The notes under the pieces were generated by a model that had not been told where the DNA came from, ran no database searches, and saw nothing but the letters and a program-made list of their open reading frames with translations. From Ehrlichia ruminantium str. Welgevonden (GTDB taxonomy: Bacteria; Pseudomonadota; Alphaproteobacteria; Rickettsiales; Anaplasmataceae): a stretch of 64,000 nucleotides of DNA. The stretch covers positions 1,054,001 to 1,118,000 of the forward strand of contig NC_005295.2 of assembly GCF_000026005.1 (NCBI RefSeq). The letters are read 5' to 3'. Below are positions 1 to 12,370 of this stretch, in pieces. Positions within the stretch are counted from its first letter, which is position 1. Each line of letters begins with the position of its first letter. The position numbers were made by a program, and so were the translations under genes.

Positions 1-333
1 CTTGATTTCTCCATTAATATTTTATTATTAAACTAGAATATTATAATAAATTTTATACTATACAACTTAAAATTGTAAAATAATATGTTTTTTTAGAATA
101 CTAAATGAGCAAATCTTACTTATCTTATATAAGTTAGTTATAACTTATGAACTACTATGTTAAATATATTTAACAATAAAAAGTCTGAACCAAATACCTA
201 CCGGTAATATTTCAATCACTCACAATATAAATGGAAATTCACTACACCTTGAAAAAAAATTTTCATTTTTTTTATTTTGAAGATTCAATACTAGTAGTTT
301 ATATTACTAGAAGCTTAATTCTTTAATTACATC
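1..333. other. AT-rich upstream spacer of carB
   Basis: I see no open frame, RNA or repeat in this stretch. It presumably holds the carB promoter, but no convincing -35/-10 pair stands out in such AT-rich DNA. Confidence 0.5.
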
Positions 334-3300
334 ATGCCAAAACGTACAGACATAGAATCAATACTGGTAATCGGAGCAGGTCCAATAGTCATAGGACAAG
401 GATGCGAGTTTGATTACTCAGGTACTCAAGCTTGCAAAACATTAAAAAAAGAAGGTTATAGGATAATCTTGATCAATTCTAATCCCGCAACAATAATGAC
501 TGATCCAGAAATAGCTGATTCTACATATATTGAACCAATTACAACACATATTTTAGAAAAAATAATCATTAAAGAAAAACCAAGTGCTATACTTCCAACA
601 GTCGGTGGACAAACTGCTTTGAATGCTGCAATAAGTCTTTGCAATACAGGAATATTGGAACAATATAACGTCAAGTTAATAGGAGCTACAAAAGAAGCAA
701 TAAAAAAAGCAGAAGACAGAAATCTATTTCGTCAAGCAATGGATAGAATAGGAGTTAAATATCCAAAAAGCATCATCATAAGAAGTGTAGATGAAATAAA
801 CTATGCCCTAGAATATATAGGACTACCAGCAATCATTAGACCATCATTTACACTAGGTGGTATAGGAGGAGGTATATCATATAATAAAGAAGAATTTCAA
901 AAAAATATAGAATATGGACTAAATATCTCCCCAATATCAGAAGTTCAAGTAGATGAATCTATTATCGGATGGAAAGAATTCGAAATGGAAGTAATGAGAG
1001 ATAATAAAGATAATTGTATTGTTGTCTGTTCTATAGAGAATCTTGACCCCATGGGAGTACACACAGGTGATAGCATAACAGTAGCGCCAGCACTAACTTT
1101 ACGAGACGTAGAATATCAAAAAATGCGTGATATTTCTTTTTCCATTCTCAGAGAAATAGGAGTAGATACAGGTGGATCTAATGTACAGTTTGCAGTCAAT
1201 CCAAAAAATAATGATATACTCGTTATAGAAATGAATCCAAGAGTTTCTAGATCATCAGCACTAGCATCAAAAGCAACTGGGTACCCAATAGCTAAAATCG
1301 CTGCTAAGCTTGCTGTAGGATATTCTTTAAATGAAATACAAAATGATTGTACACAAGCTATTCCTGCATCTTTTGAACCAAGTATAGATTATATAGTCAC
1401 AAAAATCCCAAGATTTAATTTCGATAAATTTCGAGGAACAGATAAAGAGTTATCAACTTGCATGAAATCTGTAGGAGAAGTAATGGCACTTGGTAGATCA
1501 TTTCCTGAATCATTACAAAAAGCACTATGTTCACTAGAAATTGGATGCTGTGGATTAAATGAATTTTTCGATGATAATGTTGAAATAGATCAAATCTACA
1601 ACGCTCTTGTTAAGCTATCCCCTGAAAGAATCTTTATTATAGCAGATGCATTAAGACGTAATATAAGTATAGAAGAAATAAATAAAATAACAGGATACGA
1701 TAAATGGTTTTTAATGCAAATTCAAAATATTATACATCACGAACAAGATATAAAAAAATATGGGTTACCAAAAGACGCAGAAAAGTTACTGCTTCTAAAA
1801 AAAATGGGATTCTCAGATGAAAGGTTAGCACACTTAAGTAATAATACTGTAGAATACATAGAACATTTCAGGAACTCATTATGTATAAAGCCTGTATACA
1901 AACATATAGATACATGTGCCGGAGAATTTGAAACTAGTACGTCATATATGTATAGCTGTTATGAGGGAAATACATTCAGTAAAACCGAATGTGAATCTTT
2001 TATAACAAATAATAAGAAAGTTATAATACTAGGAAGTGGTCCTAATCGTATTGGTCAAGGTATAGAGTTTGACTACACATGCGTACATGCAGCACATACT
2101 ATTAAGGATATGGGATATGAATCTATAATGATAAACTGTAATCCAGAAACTGTATCCACTGATTATGATACCTCAAGTAAACTATACTTTTCCCCTCTCA
2201 CTAGAGAACATGTTTTAGATATCATATATAAAGAACAAGAAACGTCCTCCTTATTAGGAGTCATTGTACAGTTTGGAGGACAAACTCCTTTAAAACTTGC
2301 AAAAGTGTTACATCAAAAAAACATTAGAATACTGGGAACATCCTTTGACTCTATTGACTTAGCTGAAGATAGGATGAAATTTCAACAATTACTTATGCAA
2401 TTAAATATAAAACAACCACCTAATATTACATACAATTCCAAAGATGAACTACTTAAGAATATAGAAACATTAGATTTTCCTATATTAGTAAGACCATCTT
2501 ATGTACTAGGCGGACAATCAATGTCAATTATACGCGATAATAATGCCTTACTTAATTACCTCACAATACATAAGAATATATTTGATCATGGTTCCCTATT
2601 ATTAGATCAATTTTTAACAAATGCCGTTGAAGTTGATGTAGATGCTATTTGCGATGGAAAAGATACATACATTGCTGGCATAATGGAACATATAGAAGAA
2701 GCAGGCGTACATTCAGGTGATTCAGCGTGTTCTTTACCAGCTTATACATTAACAAAAGAAACAATAGACACTATAGCAAACTATACAAAAAAGATTTCAT
2801 TAGCACTAAATGTACAAGGATTCATCAACATACAATATGCAATACATAACAATGAGATTTATATACTAGAAGTTAATCCTAGAGCTAGTAGAACTGTACC
2901 TTTCATTGCTAAGGCAACAGGTATTCCTATTGCAAAAATTGCTACTGAAATATTACTAGGAAAAAAACTTCCTAAAAATCTTGAAAGAAAATTTAATCAT
3001 GTTGCTGTTAAAGAAGCAGTTTTTTCTTTTTCAAGGTTTCCTAACATAGATGTGCTACTAGGACCTGAAATGAAATCCACAGGTGAAGTGATGGGAATTG
3101 ATCAGTCATTTGAAATAGCTTTTGCAAAAGCACAAATGGCCGCAGGGTATGAACTTCCAATAGAAGGAGCTGCTTTTATATCTGTTAAAGATTCAGATAA
3201 GCCATTAATTCTTGAAACAGCAAAAATACTAAAAGATATTGGTTTTACAATTTTTTCCACGACAGGTACATCTATATTTTTGAATAAAGCTGGCATAATA

Positions 3301-3561
3301 ACACAGCATGTAAATAAAGTAAGAGAAGGTAGACCACATATACTCGACTTATTACAAGACGGAAAGATAAACTTAGTAATTAATACATCTGAAGGAATTA
3401 AATCATTTTCAGAAAGTAGCAGTATAAGAAAAACTGCACTAATCAAAAAAATCCCATACAGTACAACAATACCTGGAGCAAAAGCTATAGCATTAGCAAT
3501 TAGAACTTTAAAAAAGCAAGGAGTTCAAGTAATACCTATGCAAGAATACATAATACAATAG
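334..3561 (+). CDS. carB: Carbamoyl-phosphate synthase large subunit
   Basis: This subunit makes carbamoyl phosphate from bicarbonate, two ATP and ammonia channelled from the CarA glutaminase, feeding pyrimidine and possibly arginine synthesis in the cytoplasm. At 1075 residues it is the usual full length. Two duplicated ATP-grasp synthetase halves are visible. The first has a glycine-rich [11 protein letters not shown] loop near residues 170-180 and [10 protein letters not shown] near 299. The second has [10 protein letters not shown] near 567, [10 protein letters not shown] near 719 and EVNPRASRT near 845. The last ~130 residues match the MGS-type allosteric domain. The ATG start gives the normal MPKRTDI N-terminus. 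No carA lies beside it, so the two subunits are encoded apart, or carA lies just outside the window. Its 3' end (EYIIQ-stop) resembles part of the downstream 164-bp repeat unit. Confidence 0.97.
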   Translation: MPKRTDIESILVIGAGPIVIGQGCEFDYSGTQACKTLKKEGYRIILINSNPATIMTDPEIADSTYIEPITTHILEKIIIKEKPSAILPTVGGQTALNAAISLCNTGILEQYNVKLIGATKEAIKKAEDRNLFRQAMDRIGVKYPKSIIIRSVDEINYALEYIGLPAIIRPSFTLGGIGGGISYNKEEFQKNIEYGLNISPISEVQVDESIIGWKEFEMEVMRDNKDNCIVVCSIENLDPMGVHTGDSITVAPALTLRDVEYQKMRDISFSILREIGVDTGGSNVQFAVNPKNNDILVIEMNPRVSRSSALASKATGYPIAKIAAKLAVGYSLNEIQNDCTQAIPASFEPSIDYIVTKIPRFNFDKFRGTDKELSTCMKSVGEVMALGRSFPESLQKALCSLEIGCCGLNEFFDDNVEIDQIYNALVKLSPERIFIIADALRRNISIEEINKITGYDKWFLMQIQNIIHHEQDIKKYGLPKDAEKLLLLKKMGFSDERLAHLSNNTVEYIEHFRNSLCIKPVYKHIDTCAGEFETSTSYMYSCYEGNTFSKTECESFITNNKKVIILGSGPNRIGQGIEFDYTCVHAAHTIKDMGYESIMINCNPETVSTDYDTSSKLYFSPLTREHVLDIIYKEQETSSLLGVIVQFGGQTPLKLAKVLHQKNIRILGTSFDSIDLAEDRMKFQQLLMQLNIKQPPNITYNSKDELLKNIETLDFPILVRPSYVLGGQSMSIIRDNNALLNYLTIHKNIFDHGSLLLDQFLTNAVEVDVDAICDGKDTYIAGIMEHIEEAGVHSGDSACSLPAYTLTKETIDTIANYTKKISLALNVQGFINIQYAIHNNEIYILEVNPRASRTVPFIAKATGIPIAKIATEILLGKKLPKNLERKFNHVAVKEAVFSFSRFPNIDVLLGPEMKSTGEVMGIDQSFEIAFAKAQMAAGYELPIEGAAFISVKDSDKPLILETAKILKDIGFTIFSTTGTSIFLNKAGIITQHVNKVREGRPHILDLLQDGKINLVINTSEGIKSFSESSSIRKTALIKKIPYSTTIPGAKAIALAIRTLKKQGVQVIPMQEYIIQ

Positions 3562-3589
3562 AAAAAGCACATAAGCATAGAGGAATAAG

Positions 3590-4335
3590 TTTAATTGCTA
3601 TACACTAATAAAAATATAAGACTTATAAAATCAGGGATGCTATCCTAAACAACTAAAGATATTCAATATATGACTCATCACAAATTCAAGGAATACATAG
3701 CATTATAGGGAAACAAAAGTTCTTAATCTTTACAAGCTAGAAAAATCTGTTTAATTTGCTATATACTATAAAAAGATATAAAAAAAAGTATAAAATCAGG
3801 AGTTCTATCTAAACAATTAAGGATATTCAATATATTATCCTTAACAAATTCAAGGAATACATAGCATTATAGGGAAACAAATCTTCTCAATCTTTACAAG
3901 ATAGAAAAATCTGTTTAATTTGCTATATACTATAAAAAGATATAAAAAAAAGTATAAAATCAGGAGCTCTATCTAAACAATTAAGGATATTCAATATACT
4001 ATCCTTAACAAATTCAAGGAATACATAGCATTATAGGGAAACAAATCTTCTCAATCTTTACAAGATAGAAAAATCTCTTTAATTTGCTATATACTATAAA
4101 AAGATATAAAAAAAAGTATAAAATCAGGAGTTCTATCTAAACAATTAAGGATATTCAATATACTATCCTTAACAAATTCAAGGAATACATAGCATTATAG
4201 GAAAACAAAAGTTCTTAATCTTTACAAGCAGAAAAATCTGTTTAATTTGCTATATACTATAAAAAGATATAAAAAAAAGTATAAAATCAGGAGTTCTATC
4301 TAAACAATTAAGGATATTCAATATATTACCCGAAT
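3590..4335. repeat. 164-bp tandem array, about 4.5 copies, after carB
   Basis: A landmark CAAGGAATACATAGC recurs at 3687, 3851, 4015 and 4179, giving a period of exactly 164 bp. The inner copies are nearly identical, differing at a few positions. The first copy (about 3590-3750) is clearly more diverged and blends into the carB 3' end. The last copy breaks off near 4333. No frame is maintained across the array. A recent slippage or unequal-recombination origin is likely. Confidence 0.93.
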
Positions 4336-6048
4336 AGGCAATAATATACATAAGTATAGCATAATAGAACACTAAACCCTGTAAAATAAGTATAAATATA
4401 CCCAAGAATGAATAATCTGATAGTAACTCAAAATAATGTAAAATATATTTTAAAATTAGAACAACATCAATAACTAAGAATAGTTCATGTTATAACCTAA
4501 AATCATTATAACACTTAAATAAACAATAGATTTAGAATTACAAACATATAGAAAAATATTTTACAATTTATTTACAAAAAACTAAGTAATAAAAACTATA
4601 AAATCAATAATTAATATACTACAAACCAAACTGTAATAATACATAATAAAAAGTATAAAACATCATAAAATTAACATGCTTAATTAAAATCTAATTATAG
4701 TAACACTAATATTCAGTACTTTGATGTAATAATAACAACCTCACTAATATACAATAAATAATAATTTATAAAACTAACAGCAATTTTTAATATATACAGA
4801 ATAAAATATAGAAGTTAATTAGTATTTTAACATATACAAAACTTAATTAAATCTATAATTATATTTAATAACACACAATAAAATTGCTAAACTAATATTA
4901 CTATATCATATATTATCCTATTTCTATCTAATTGTAATGTTACAAGCAAACTTATCTTTTACATTACACATTAAATAATAATCACTAATATTATCAATAT
5001 ATTTAAATATTCTTATTTAAACTTATCATTTTCCAATTTATTCAAGTAATGAATTCAGTAAATGTTTAAATAAAGTCACAACATAAAAAATATTATAACA
5101 TACTTTTTACGGGATATTATACACTAGAAACAAGTAAAATTGTATTCACTATCAAAATAGATTAGGTATTAAAATCAATTTTTAAACTATATAATAACAT
5201 GTCCAATAAATAACTATTATTCTAAAATATCAACAAAACAAACATATCAAATGAATATTCATGGAATACTATAAAAATACCATAATTTACATAATTTAAT
5301 ACTGATTAACATATGTACTAATTTATAGATTATCAAATAACCAATTGATAATGTATTAATTAATATTTTTATGGATAATGATAAAAAACACAGCATCTAT
5401 TTAAAATAATAAATAACACAAAAATTGTACTAAAATTTAACACTCTACTACAATCACCAATAATCGTGCTGATAAAGTACCCATCACGAACGCATTAGAT
5501 AAATACTATCATCTGACAATTTAGTATAAAATACTACCTATTAATAGATATAAGAAAGAATTTCCAAAAACCACTAAAAAAGATGGAACAAATATATGTA
5601 GAAATAATTAGGACTATTCCAATAACTATCATATAAACTGTAAAATCTCAGGAATTATCTGCTAAATTTCATCATCTGACACTATTATACACATTACTAA
5701 CAATATACAAAATAACCTGAGTGAAATTAGTACTTAGCTGCTATATACAATAGCTACATGATCCAAAAAAGCTTTCAAATAAAAAATCACCAATGAGATA
5801 TTAAATAAACAACAACCCCAATTGTATGAAACTACAACTCTAAGAAATAACAATAGGCTAACAAATTTAACAAATGAAATGTACCTTGATAGACTTATAC
5901 TATATATAATCAACCAATACCATATCGTGTACAAATAGACCTGTAAACGTACACAACAACACAAATAATGCCCATTGTCAAAAGAACTACAGTAAACAAC
6001 ATAAACACAAGATTATTTACAAATAGTTAAAAAACAACAAAAGAATAC
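4336..6048. other. Long AT-rich spacer without recognised genes
   Basis: About 1.7 kb of very AT-rich DNA in which I can defend no gene, RNA or repeat. A 76-codon minus-strand frame at 5734-5964 is low-complexity and has no family resemblance, so it is not called. Confidence 0.5.
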
Positions 6049-6366
6049 TTAAGCCTCTGTCTTATTAGACTTAAAGACATGACGCTCTAACCTTGCAATA
6101 CGCTTTTTAAGTACCTTTAGCTCTTCTAGCAATTCTTGACTCTGAGTATAAGCTATACTATCATCAGCAGATCTTATACGTTTCATCTTGGAGTCCCCTT
6201 CAACTAAAGCTCCATTAGCCTCATTCTGAGCACTTGCTGCCATAACCCTTTCCTGAATTTTTACAACTGACTCAAACATCTGATCGAAGGTTTTACTGTC
6301 CCCAACTATTTCCTTTACTGTATCTATATACTGCTTTATTACACCCTTGTAATCTTCATCTGCCAT
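6049..6366 (-). CDS. Small hypothetical protein with C-terminal coiled coil
   Basis: This is an unrecognised protein of about 105 residues. The frame is open from 6381, but the ATG at 6366 gives a more natural N-terminus (MADEDYKG) than the upstream MCSSF. The composition is charged and balanced, unlike random AT-rich DNA, with no signal peptide or membrane segment. The last ~35 residues (LLEELKVLKKRIARLERHV) form a heptad-like leucine pattern typical of a short coiled coil. The middle contains a helix-prone stretch (MFESVVKIQERVMAAS). The arrangement loosely resembles small phasin-like or oligomerising helper proteins, but I cannot name a family. It lies about 110 bp downstream of fumC on the same strand and could be co-transcribed with it. 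Confidence 0.7.
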   Translation of the reverse strand: MADEDYKGVIKQYIDTVKEIVGDSKTFDQMFESVVKIQERVMAASAQNEANGALVEGDSKMKRIRSADDSIAYTQSQELLEELKVLKKRIARLERHVFKSNKTEA

Positions 6367-6478
6367 AAAACTACTACACAAAATACTATAATTCTACTGA
6401 TTATAACCATATAATGGAAGATGTCAATATTATTGCATAAAAGAAGTTTATACGATCTTAATAGCACACAATAATACA

Positions 6479-7864
6479 TTAATTATCAGGATATATCATA
6501 TTTTCAGGATTTATAATTTTATCAAATTCTTCTTCACTTATTAACTTTAACTTCATAGCAGCATCTTTTAAAGTGATACCTTCTTCAAAAGCAGTTTTTG
6601 ATATTTTAGCTGCATTATCATAACCTATATATTTATTTAATGCTGTTACTAACATTAGAGACTGATTCAGTAAAAATGCAATACGTTTTGTATCAGCCCT
6701 TATTCCGTATATACACTTCTGTACAAAATTAACACTAACATCAGATAGTAATCTAATAGATTGTAAAATATTATAAATAATTACAGGTTTAAATGTATTC
6801 AATTCAAAATGACCATTTGATCCAGCAATACTAACAGTCATATTATTACCCATAACTTGAGCACATACCATAGTAACCGCCTCACATTGAGTAGGATTAA
6901 CTTTCCCTGGCATGATAGATGATCCTGGCTCATTTGCAGGTAATATAATTTCCCCTATACCACACCTTGGACCAGAGCTCAGTAATCTAATATCATTAGC
7001 AATTTTCATCAAACTAACAGCAAGTACATTTAATGCACCACTAAACTCAACTAGTGCATCATGTGTAGCCAAAGCTTCAAACTTATTTACAGAAGAAACA
7101 AAATTAAAACCTGTAATTTTTTTTATTTCATTGGCAATATGAACATCAAACTGCTTCCTAGAATTAATACCAGTACCTACTGCAGTACCACCCTGTGCTA
7201 ACTCAAGCAAATTACTTAATGCTGATTTGATTCTGCCAATGCCTTGTAAAATTTGATATGCATAACCAGAAAACTCTTGCCCTAAAGTTAGCGGAGTTGC
7301 ATCTTGAAGATGAGTACGTCCCACTTTGACAATATTTTGAAATGCTATAGATTTACTATGTAATGCATCATATAAATTTTTAAGACTCGGTAATAAATAG
7401 TTTTCAGTTTCACTAACAGTAGCAATATGCATTGCTGTCGGAAAAGTATCATTTGAAGACTGAGAATAATTCACATGATCATTTGGATGAACTGGAACTT
7501 TACTACCCTTTTCACCACCTAAAATTTCAATCGCACGGTTTGCTATAACCTCATTAACATTCATATTAGTTTGAGTACCAGAACCAGTCTGCCATACTAC
7601 CAGAGGAAATTCATTATCTAACTTACCATCTATAACCTCAGCAGCAGCATTACAAATTGCATTACCTATCACCTCATTTATATCACCATTTTTCATATTA
7701 ACACGTGCTGCAGCTAATTTTACAATCCCCATAGCTCTTATCAAAGGTTTAGGCATTTTCTCTGAGCCAATTTTAAAATTATCAATAGAACGTTGTGTTT
7801 GTGCTCCCCAATAGTGACATGCTGGTACATTCACCTCTCCTAAACTATCTTTTTCTTTTCTCAT
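6479..7864 (-). CDS. fumC: Class II fumarate hydratase
   Basis: This enzyme reversibly hydrates fumarate to L-malate in the TCA cycle. The 461-residue length is standard for the iron-independent class II (FumC) enzyme. The fumarase/aspartase superfamily signature [11 protein letters not shown] is near residues 314-325, and the [11 protein letters not shown] substrate-site segment is near 136-146. [13 protein letters not shown], typical of FumC, is near residue 95. The ATG start gives MRKEKDSLG, and the tryptophan-containing YWGAQTQRS motif follows as in other FumC proteins. Transcription may continue into the small gene at 6049. Confidence 0.97.
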   Translation of the reverse strand: MRKEKDSLGEVNVPACHYWGAQTQRSIDNFKIGSEKMPKPLIRAMGIVKLAAARVNMKNGDINEVIGNAICNAAAEVIDGKLDNEFPLVVWQTGSGTQTNMNVNEVIANRAIEILGGEKGSKVPVHPNDHVNYSQSSNDTFPTAMHIATVSETENYLLPSLKNLYDALHSKSIAFQNIVKVGRTHLQDATPLTLGQEFSGYAYQILQGIGRIKSALSNLLELAQGGTAVGTGINSRKQFDVHIANEIKKITGFNFVSSVNKFEALATHDALVEFSGALNVLAVSLMKIANDIRLLSSGPRCGIGEIILPANEPGSSIMPGKVNPTQCEAVTMVCAQVMGNNMTVSIAGSNGHFELNTFKPVIIYNILQSIRLLSDVSVNFVQKCIYGIRADTKRIAFLLNQSLMLVTALNKYIGYDNAAKISKTAFEEGITLKDAAMKLKLISEEEFDKIINPENMIYPDN

Positions 7865-8091
7865 AACTTTACTTAATCTTAGTTCCTATTCATAAAAGTT
7901 TATAATTCAGTTTCTCAAACATGTCTACTTATATAGCTGATCTGAATAAACAGATTAAAAAAATAGGTATACCATAAATATAAAATAATCATCTATACCC
8001 TATTCTCACCTATAATTTTAATTTCATACTATATATTCTGCAATTTCTATACTACAATAAGGACATAAAATAAATATTACCCAATATTTAC

Positions 8092-8730
8092 ATGATCAAT
8101 GTGTTAATTACAGCTGGACCAACATGTGAAAAGATAGATCCTATAAGATACATAAGTAACAATTCTTCTGGTAAACAAGGGTATGCAATAGCAGAACATA
8201 TGAATAAAATTGGCTGGAAAGTCAACTTAGTGTCTGGACCAGTACATATCAAAGGTTATAATATAGAAAATATCATATACGTAAACACCGCACATGAAAT
8301 GCTTCAAGCTTGTATAAAATCATTACCAGTAGATGTAGCAATCTTTACAGCAGCAGTAACTGATTGGTGCCCTATATACTCTCCCACAAAAATTAAAAAG
8401 GAAAGAATTACAAACATTCACGTTACACATAATCCAGACATTATACATCAAATAAGTACTCATCAAAAGAGACCTAAATTAGTAATTGGATTTTCATTAG
8501 AATCAGAAAATATAGTAGAGAACTCACTAAAGAAATTATTTAATAAAAAATGTGATTGGATTATTGCAAATGCTATAAACATCAATAATCAAGAAGTCAT
8601 GGGAAATGATAATAATCAAATTACTATTATCACAAAAGATAAGAATTACAAATTTCCAATAATGTCAAAAAAAGACATTGCTAAACTAATTACAGAAAAG
8701 ATTATAGGTTTTTTAGATAATCATAATTAA
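8092..8730 (+). CDS. Stand-alone CoaB-like phosphopantothenate-cysteine ligase domain
   Basis: The protein matches the C-terminal (CoaB) half of bacterial CoaBC, which joins 4'-phosphopantothenate to cysteine in coenzyme A synthesis. At 212 residues it begins directly at the Rossmann-like strand (MINVLITAGPTCEKID). It then shows NNSSGKQGYAIAEH (binding loop), FTAAVTDW, the lysine-rich KIKKE segment, NPDII and IGFSLESEN, ending with the CDWIIAN motif. The usual N-terminal flavoprotein decarboxylase (CoaC) half is absent, and no CoaC frame is adjacent. CoaC may be encoded elsewhere or be missing. ATG start; the nearest downstream gene is over 1.1 kb away. Confidence 0.85.
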   Translation: MINVLITAGPTCEKIDPIRYISNNSSGKQGYAIAEHMNKIGWKVNLVSGPVHIKGYNIENIIYVNTAHEMLQACIKSLPVDVAIFTAAVTDWCPIYSPTKIKKERITNIHVTHNPDIIHQISTHQKRPKLVIGFSLESENIVENSLKKLFNKKCDWIIANAININNQEVMGNDNNQITIITKDKNYKFPIMSKKDIAKLITEKIIGFLDNHN

Positions 8731-9862
8731 ATTTAAGCAAAATACCTTTCAACTATAATGACAATTTATTGAAAAACCTAAATAACATATCTACAAGGAT
8801 ACTACTACGTAATAACTAAATGCATGAAAAATGTTTCATACACATTTATTATTGATAATATAAATATAGTTTATTCTCATTAAAACATGGAAATATTAAG
8901 AACTACTTTCTCCTATATAACATGTTTTTAACTATCACAAATTCCATAAATAATTGAAGAATTATAAAATCCCAGGCAATAAATTTACATGATAGTCAAT
9001 AAACAAAAAATACTTTTCAAGTTTATAGTGATATCTAACCAAATAATCATAAATCTTCAGCATTAAAAATAACATTACTGAATAATTAATATACTAAATG
9101 ATATACAAATATAACTTACTTAATAATACTTACAATTCATAACATAAACATTACTTACTATAATTAATGATGCAATCATATTTCCAACACCCTGTTAATC
9201 ATAAAATATTTTCAATTAAAACATAGTATTTAATAATTGATAAATGTTATTACAAAGTTAAAAATAGTAAAAAAGCATATTGAAAAAAAACAAGTAGTAT
9301 TATTGATACATACTCATATATTTGTAAAAACTAAATCATATATACTTATAGAATAATCTACACCAAACTATTCACTTATTAAAAAAATATGTAAACTACA
9401 TACCATCCCTCAATATATCACATGTACAGGTTTACATACCATGCATTATAAATTATTTATTATTTCAACTAAAAACACAAAACTCCTGCATTCCTATTAA
9501 ACTTATTAGATAATCTCACTTACCTTATAGAATAATTTCTATTACATAAATACGAATTATCAAGAATATTAACCTATTAAATATAATGTATCTTATAAAC
9601 ATATTGTAAATTGTAACTACATATTTTAACCTATTTTCTAATAGTTAGTTATCTCTAATCAGCAAAAAGCTTATACGAATACTAAGATAACTTCTATTGA
9701 CCAAAATTAACTATCCTAGTAATACCTAGCACATGTATTAATGAATCAAACACAAAATCATACATAACATAAACTTGTTGACTATTTAACCATTTATAGA
9801 TACCTTAGTAATAAAATTTTGTACAGATTACTTAATTTTTAGGATTTTTTTAGGCATTTAGA
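8731..9862. other. 1.1-kb AT-rich spacer, nothing recognised
   Basis: Stop codons are dense in all frames and I see no tandem repeat or RNA. The pyrC promoter probably lies near the right end. Confidence 0.5.
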
Positions 9863-11212
9863 GTGTATCAGCAGTTTTGGGAGTTGTTAGGAAATCGACA
9901 ACATAAAGATTATAGTGTTGCATACATTAACGCACGAATCATTGACCCAGAATCCAGGTTAGATATTAAAGGATCACTTCTTACTAAAGGAGACAAGATA
10001 GTAGATTTTGGTCCAAACTTATTTGCTGATGGTATACCTACTGGAATATGCGAAGTAGTAGATTGTAAACATAAAATATTGATGCCTGGCTTAATTGATA
10101 TTCATGTACATTTTCGTGAGCCAGGTCAAGAACATAAAGAAACTATTGAAACAGGAAGTAAATCAGCTGCTGCAGGTGGTATAACTACGGTAGTATGTCA
10201 ACCCAATACCATACCTACTATTAGCAGCGTTATTATCGCAAAATACATAAAAATGAGAGCATTAGAAACTGCTTATGTAAATATAGAATTTTATGCTTCT
10301 ATAACAAAACCTGATAACTCACTATCCGACATGGCCTTACTAAAGGAAGCAGGAGCTGTTGGGTTCACTGACGATGGTATGCCAGTAATGAATTCCCTTA
10401 TAATGAGACAAGCACTCAGCTACTCAAGTATGTTAGATACAGTAATTGCTCAACATGCTGAAGACCTAAATTTATCAAATAATGGATGTATAAATGAAGG
10501 TAAGGTTTCATATGAGTTAGGATTAAAAGGCATGCCTGATATTTCAGAATCCATTATTGTTAATCGTGATATAGCTATACTTAACACATTAAAAAATGTA
10601 CATTATCATGTTTTACATATTTCCTCTAAAAGCTCGTTAGATATAATAAAACAAGCAAAAAATCAAGGTTTAAAAGTCACATGTGAAGTAACGCCTCACC
10701 ATCTTACTTTAACTGAACAAGATGTGATACAGCATAGTACATTTGCAAAAATGAATCCTCCTCTACGTACTGAGAGTGATCGTATTAGTATGATAGAAGG
10801 ATTAAAAAACGGGATTATAGATTGCATAGCAACAGATCATGCACCGCATGATCTAGGATCTAAAGAATTACCTTTAGACACAGCCGCTTTTGGAATAGTT
10901 GGATTAGAAACAATGCTACCAATTTCCTTAGAATTATATCACAATGGTACTATGCCATTAATAGATTTACTTGCAACATTGACATATAAACCAGCTGATA
11001 TTATTAGAGTACCAAGAGGACGTATTAAAAAAGGATTCACAGCAGATCTTATTCTACTAGATCTTGATCATGAATGGACTATTGATATATCAAAATTCGC
11101 AAGTAAGTCAAAAAACTCTCCTTTTCACAATCGTAAAGTAAAAGGTAAAGTATTAAGAACAGTAGTTTCTGGAAAAACTACCTATAGGCTTGAAAATCAC
11201 AAGACCTTATAG
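9863..11212 (+). CDS. pyrC: Dihydroorotase, class I
   Basis: This enzyme cyclises carbamoyl-aspartate to dihydroorotate, the third step of pyrimidine synthesis and two steps after carB in this window. Zinc-site motifs are intact: HVHFREPGQEH near residue 80, DDGMPV near 172, CEVTPHHLT near 273 and TDHAPHD near 323. The length of 449 residues fits class I enzymes, which are longer than the E. coli class II form. The start is GTG at 9863. The first ~18 residues (MYQQFWELLGNRQ) precede the usual N-terminal strand, so an internal start is possible, but no better-placed ATG is evident. Confidence 0.93.
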   Translation: MYQQFWELLGNRQHKDYSVAYINARIIDPESRLDIKGSLLTKGDKIVDFGPNLFADGIPTGICEVVDCKHKILMPGLIDIHVHFREPGQEHKETIETGSKSAAAGGITTVVCQPNTIPTISSVIIAKYIKMRALETAYVNIEFYASITKPDNSLSDMALLKEAGAVGFTDDGMPVMNSLIMRQALSYSSMLDTVIAQHAEDLNLSNNGCINEGKVSYELGLKGMPDISESIIVNRDIAILNTLKNVHYHVLHISSKSSLDIIKQAKNQGLKVTCEVTPHHLTLTEQDVIQHSTFAKMNPPLRTESDRISMIEGLKNGIIDCIATDHAPHDLGSKELPLDTAAFGIVGLETMLPISLELYHNGTMPLIDLLATLTYKPADIIRVPRGRIKKGFTADLILLDLDHEWTIDISKFASKSKNSPFHNRKVKGKVLRTVVSGKTTYRLENHKTL

Positions 11213-12370
11213 TTTTAGACACATATATAAGACAATTTTATGTCAAGTAATTTACTAAATTATTAAAATTTTGCACCATATAACTATAGTAACAAGAATA
11301 CTCTAAAATAGAATATTAAACATTTCCAATAAAATAGAAGAATACAAAATTATTATACAATACTGAAATACGCTAAAATATACCAATAAACAAATCTTCC
11401 ACTTATACAACAATAAAGAATATAGCTTTATTACAATAATCTAAGAAATATTTTGTTATTTAGTTATCTATTATTTAAAAAGTATATTGCTTCTTATAGT
11501 TCTTAAAAATTTGCACACATTGAAAAATATTTTATAATTAATATAAAATAGAAAACATAGCTTTACAGATTTTAGTTGGAATAAACTGTCTTTATATTAC
11601 AAATAATGCATATCATTAAAACACCATATTAGTAAAATTCTGACAGATTTGATCATTTAAGTAACACTACTTTTTTAATAACCTATTATTCTAGATTTTT
11701 TTAATGAATTGTCAAAAAACCAAAAAAATATGTCTTTAACTTTTTTACATCTAAGCTTATAGTCTAATATTTTATCATTTTCTTATCTTTCCTAAAAATT
11801 TGTACATACTAAAAATATTGTATAATTAATATAACATAGAAGAGCATAATACTACATATTTCCAGATTTTAGTGGGACAAACCGTCTTTATATTACAAAT
11901 AATGCATATCATTAAAACACCATATTAGTAAAATTCCGACAGATTTGATCATTTAAGTAACACTACTTTTTTAATAACCTATTATTCTAGATTTTTTTAA
12001 TGAATTGTCAAAACACCAAAAAAAATGTCTTTAACTTTTTTACATCTAAGCTTATAGCCTAATATTTTATCATTTTCTTATCTTTCCTACAAATTTGTAC
12101 ATGCTAAAAATATTGTATAATTAATATAACATAGAAGAGCATAGTACTACATATTTCCAGATTTTAGTGGGACAAACTGTCATTGTGTTTTACATGATAA
12201 ATATCATCTATATTTGATATAACAAGTTAGTATTATCATAAATATACTCTTTTGAGTTTTTTCTATAACCTCACTTATCACAAATAGTACAAATACTTAA
12301 AAATACCTGTACCAGTCTTGTCACACGTTTCAATCCTAATATAAGATTGTAATTTAATAATAAAATTAGA
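11213..12370. other. Spacer between convergent pyrC and lipB, mostly repeat
   Basis: Apart from the roughly 295-bp repeat described separately, nothing gene-like is visible. pyrC and lipB converge on this stretch. Confidence 0.5.
11500..12182. repeat. ~295-bp direct repeat, about 2.3 copies
   Basis: The segment ACTGTCTTTATATTACAAATAATGC recurs with its CTTTATATTAC core at 11590 and 11886 (296 bp apart). The third unit is cut off at about 12182 after GACAAACTGTC, 295 bp on. Copies 1 and 2 are near-identical over TTACAAATAATG through ATCATTTTCTTATC. The start of copy 1 is more diverged. No coding frame is preserved. Confidence 0.9.

Noticed and set aside
5734-5964. 76-codon minus-strand frame
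   Set aside because: Low-complexity cysteine, valine and tyrosine-rich translation in an otherwise empty AT-rich spacer, with no family likeness or ribosome site.
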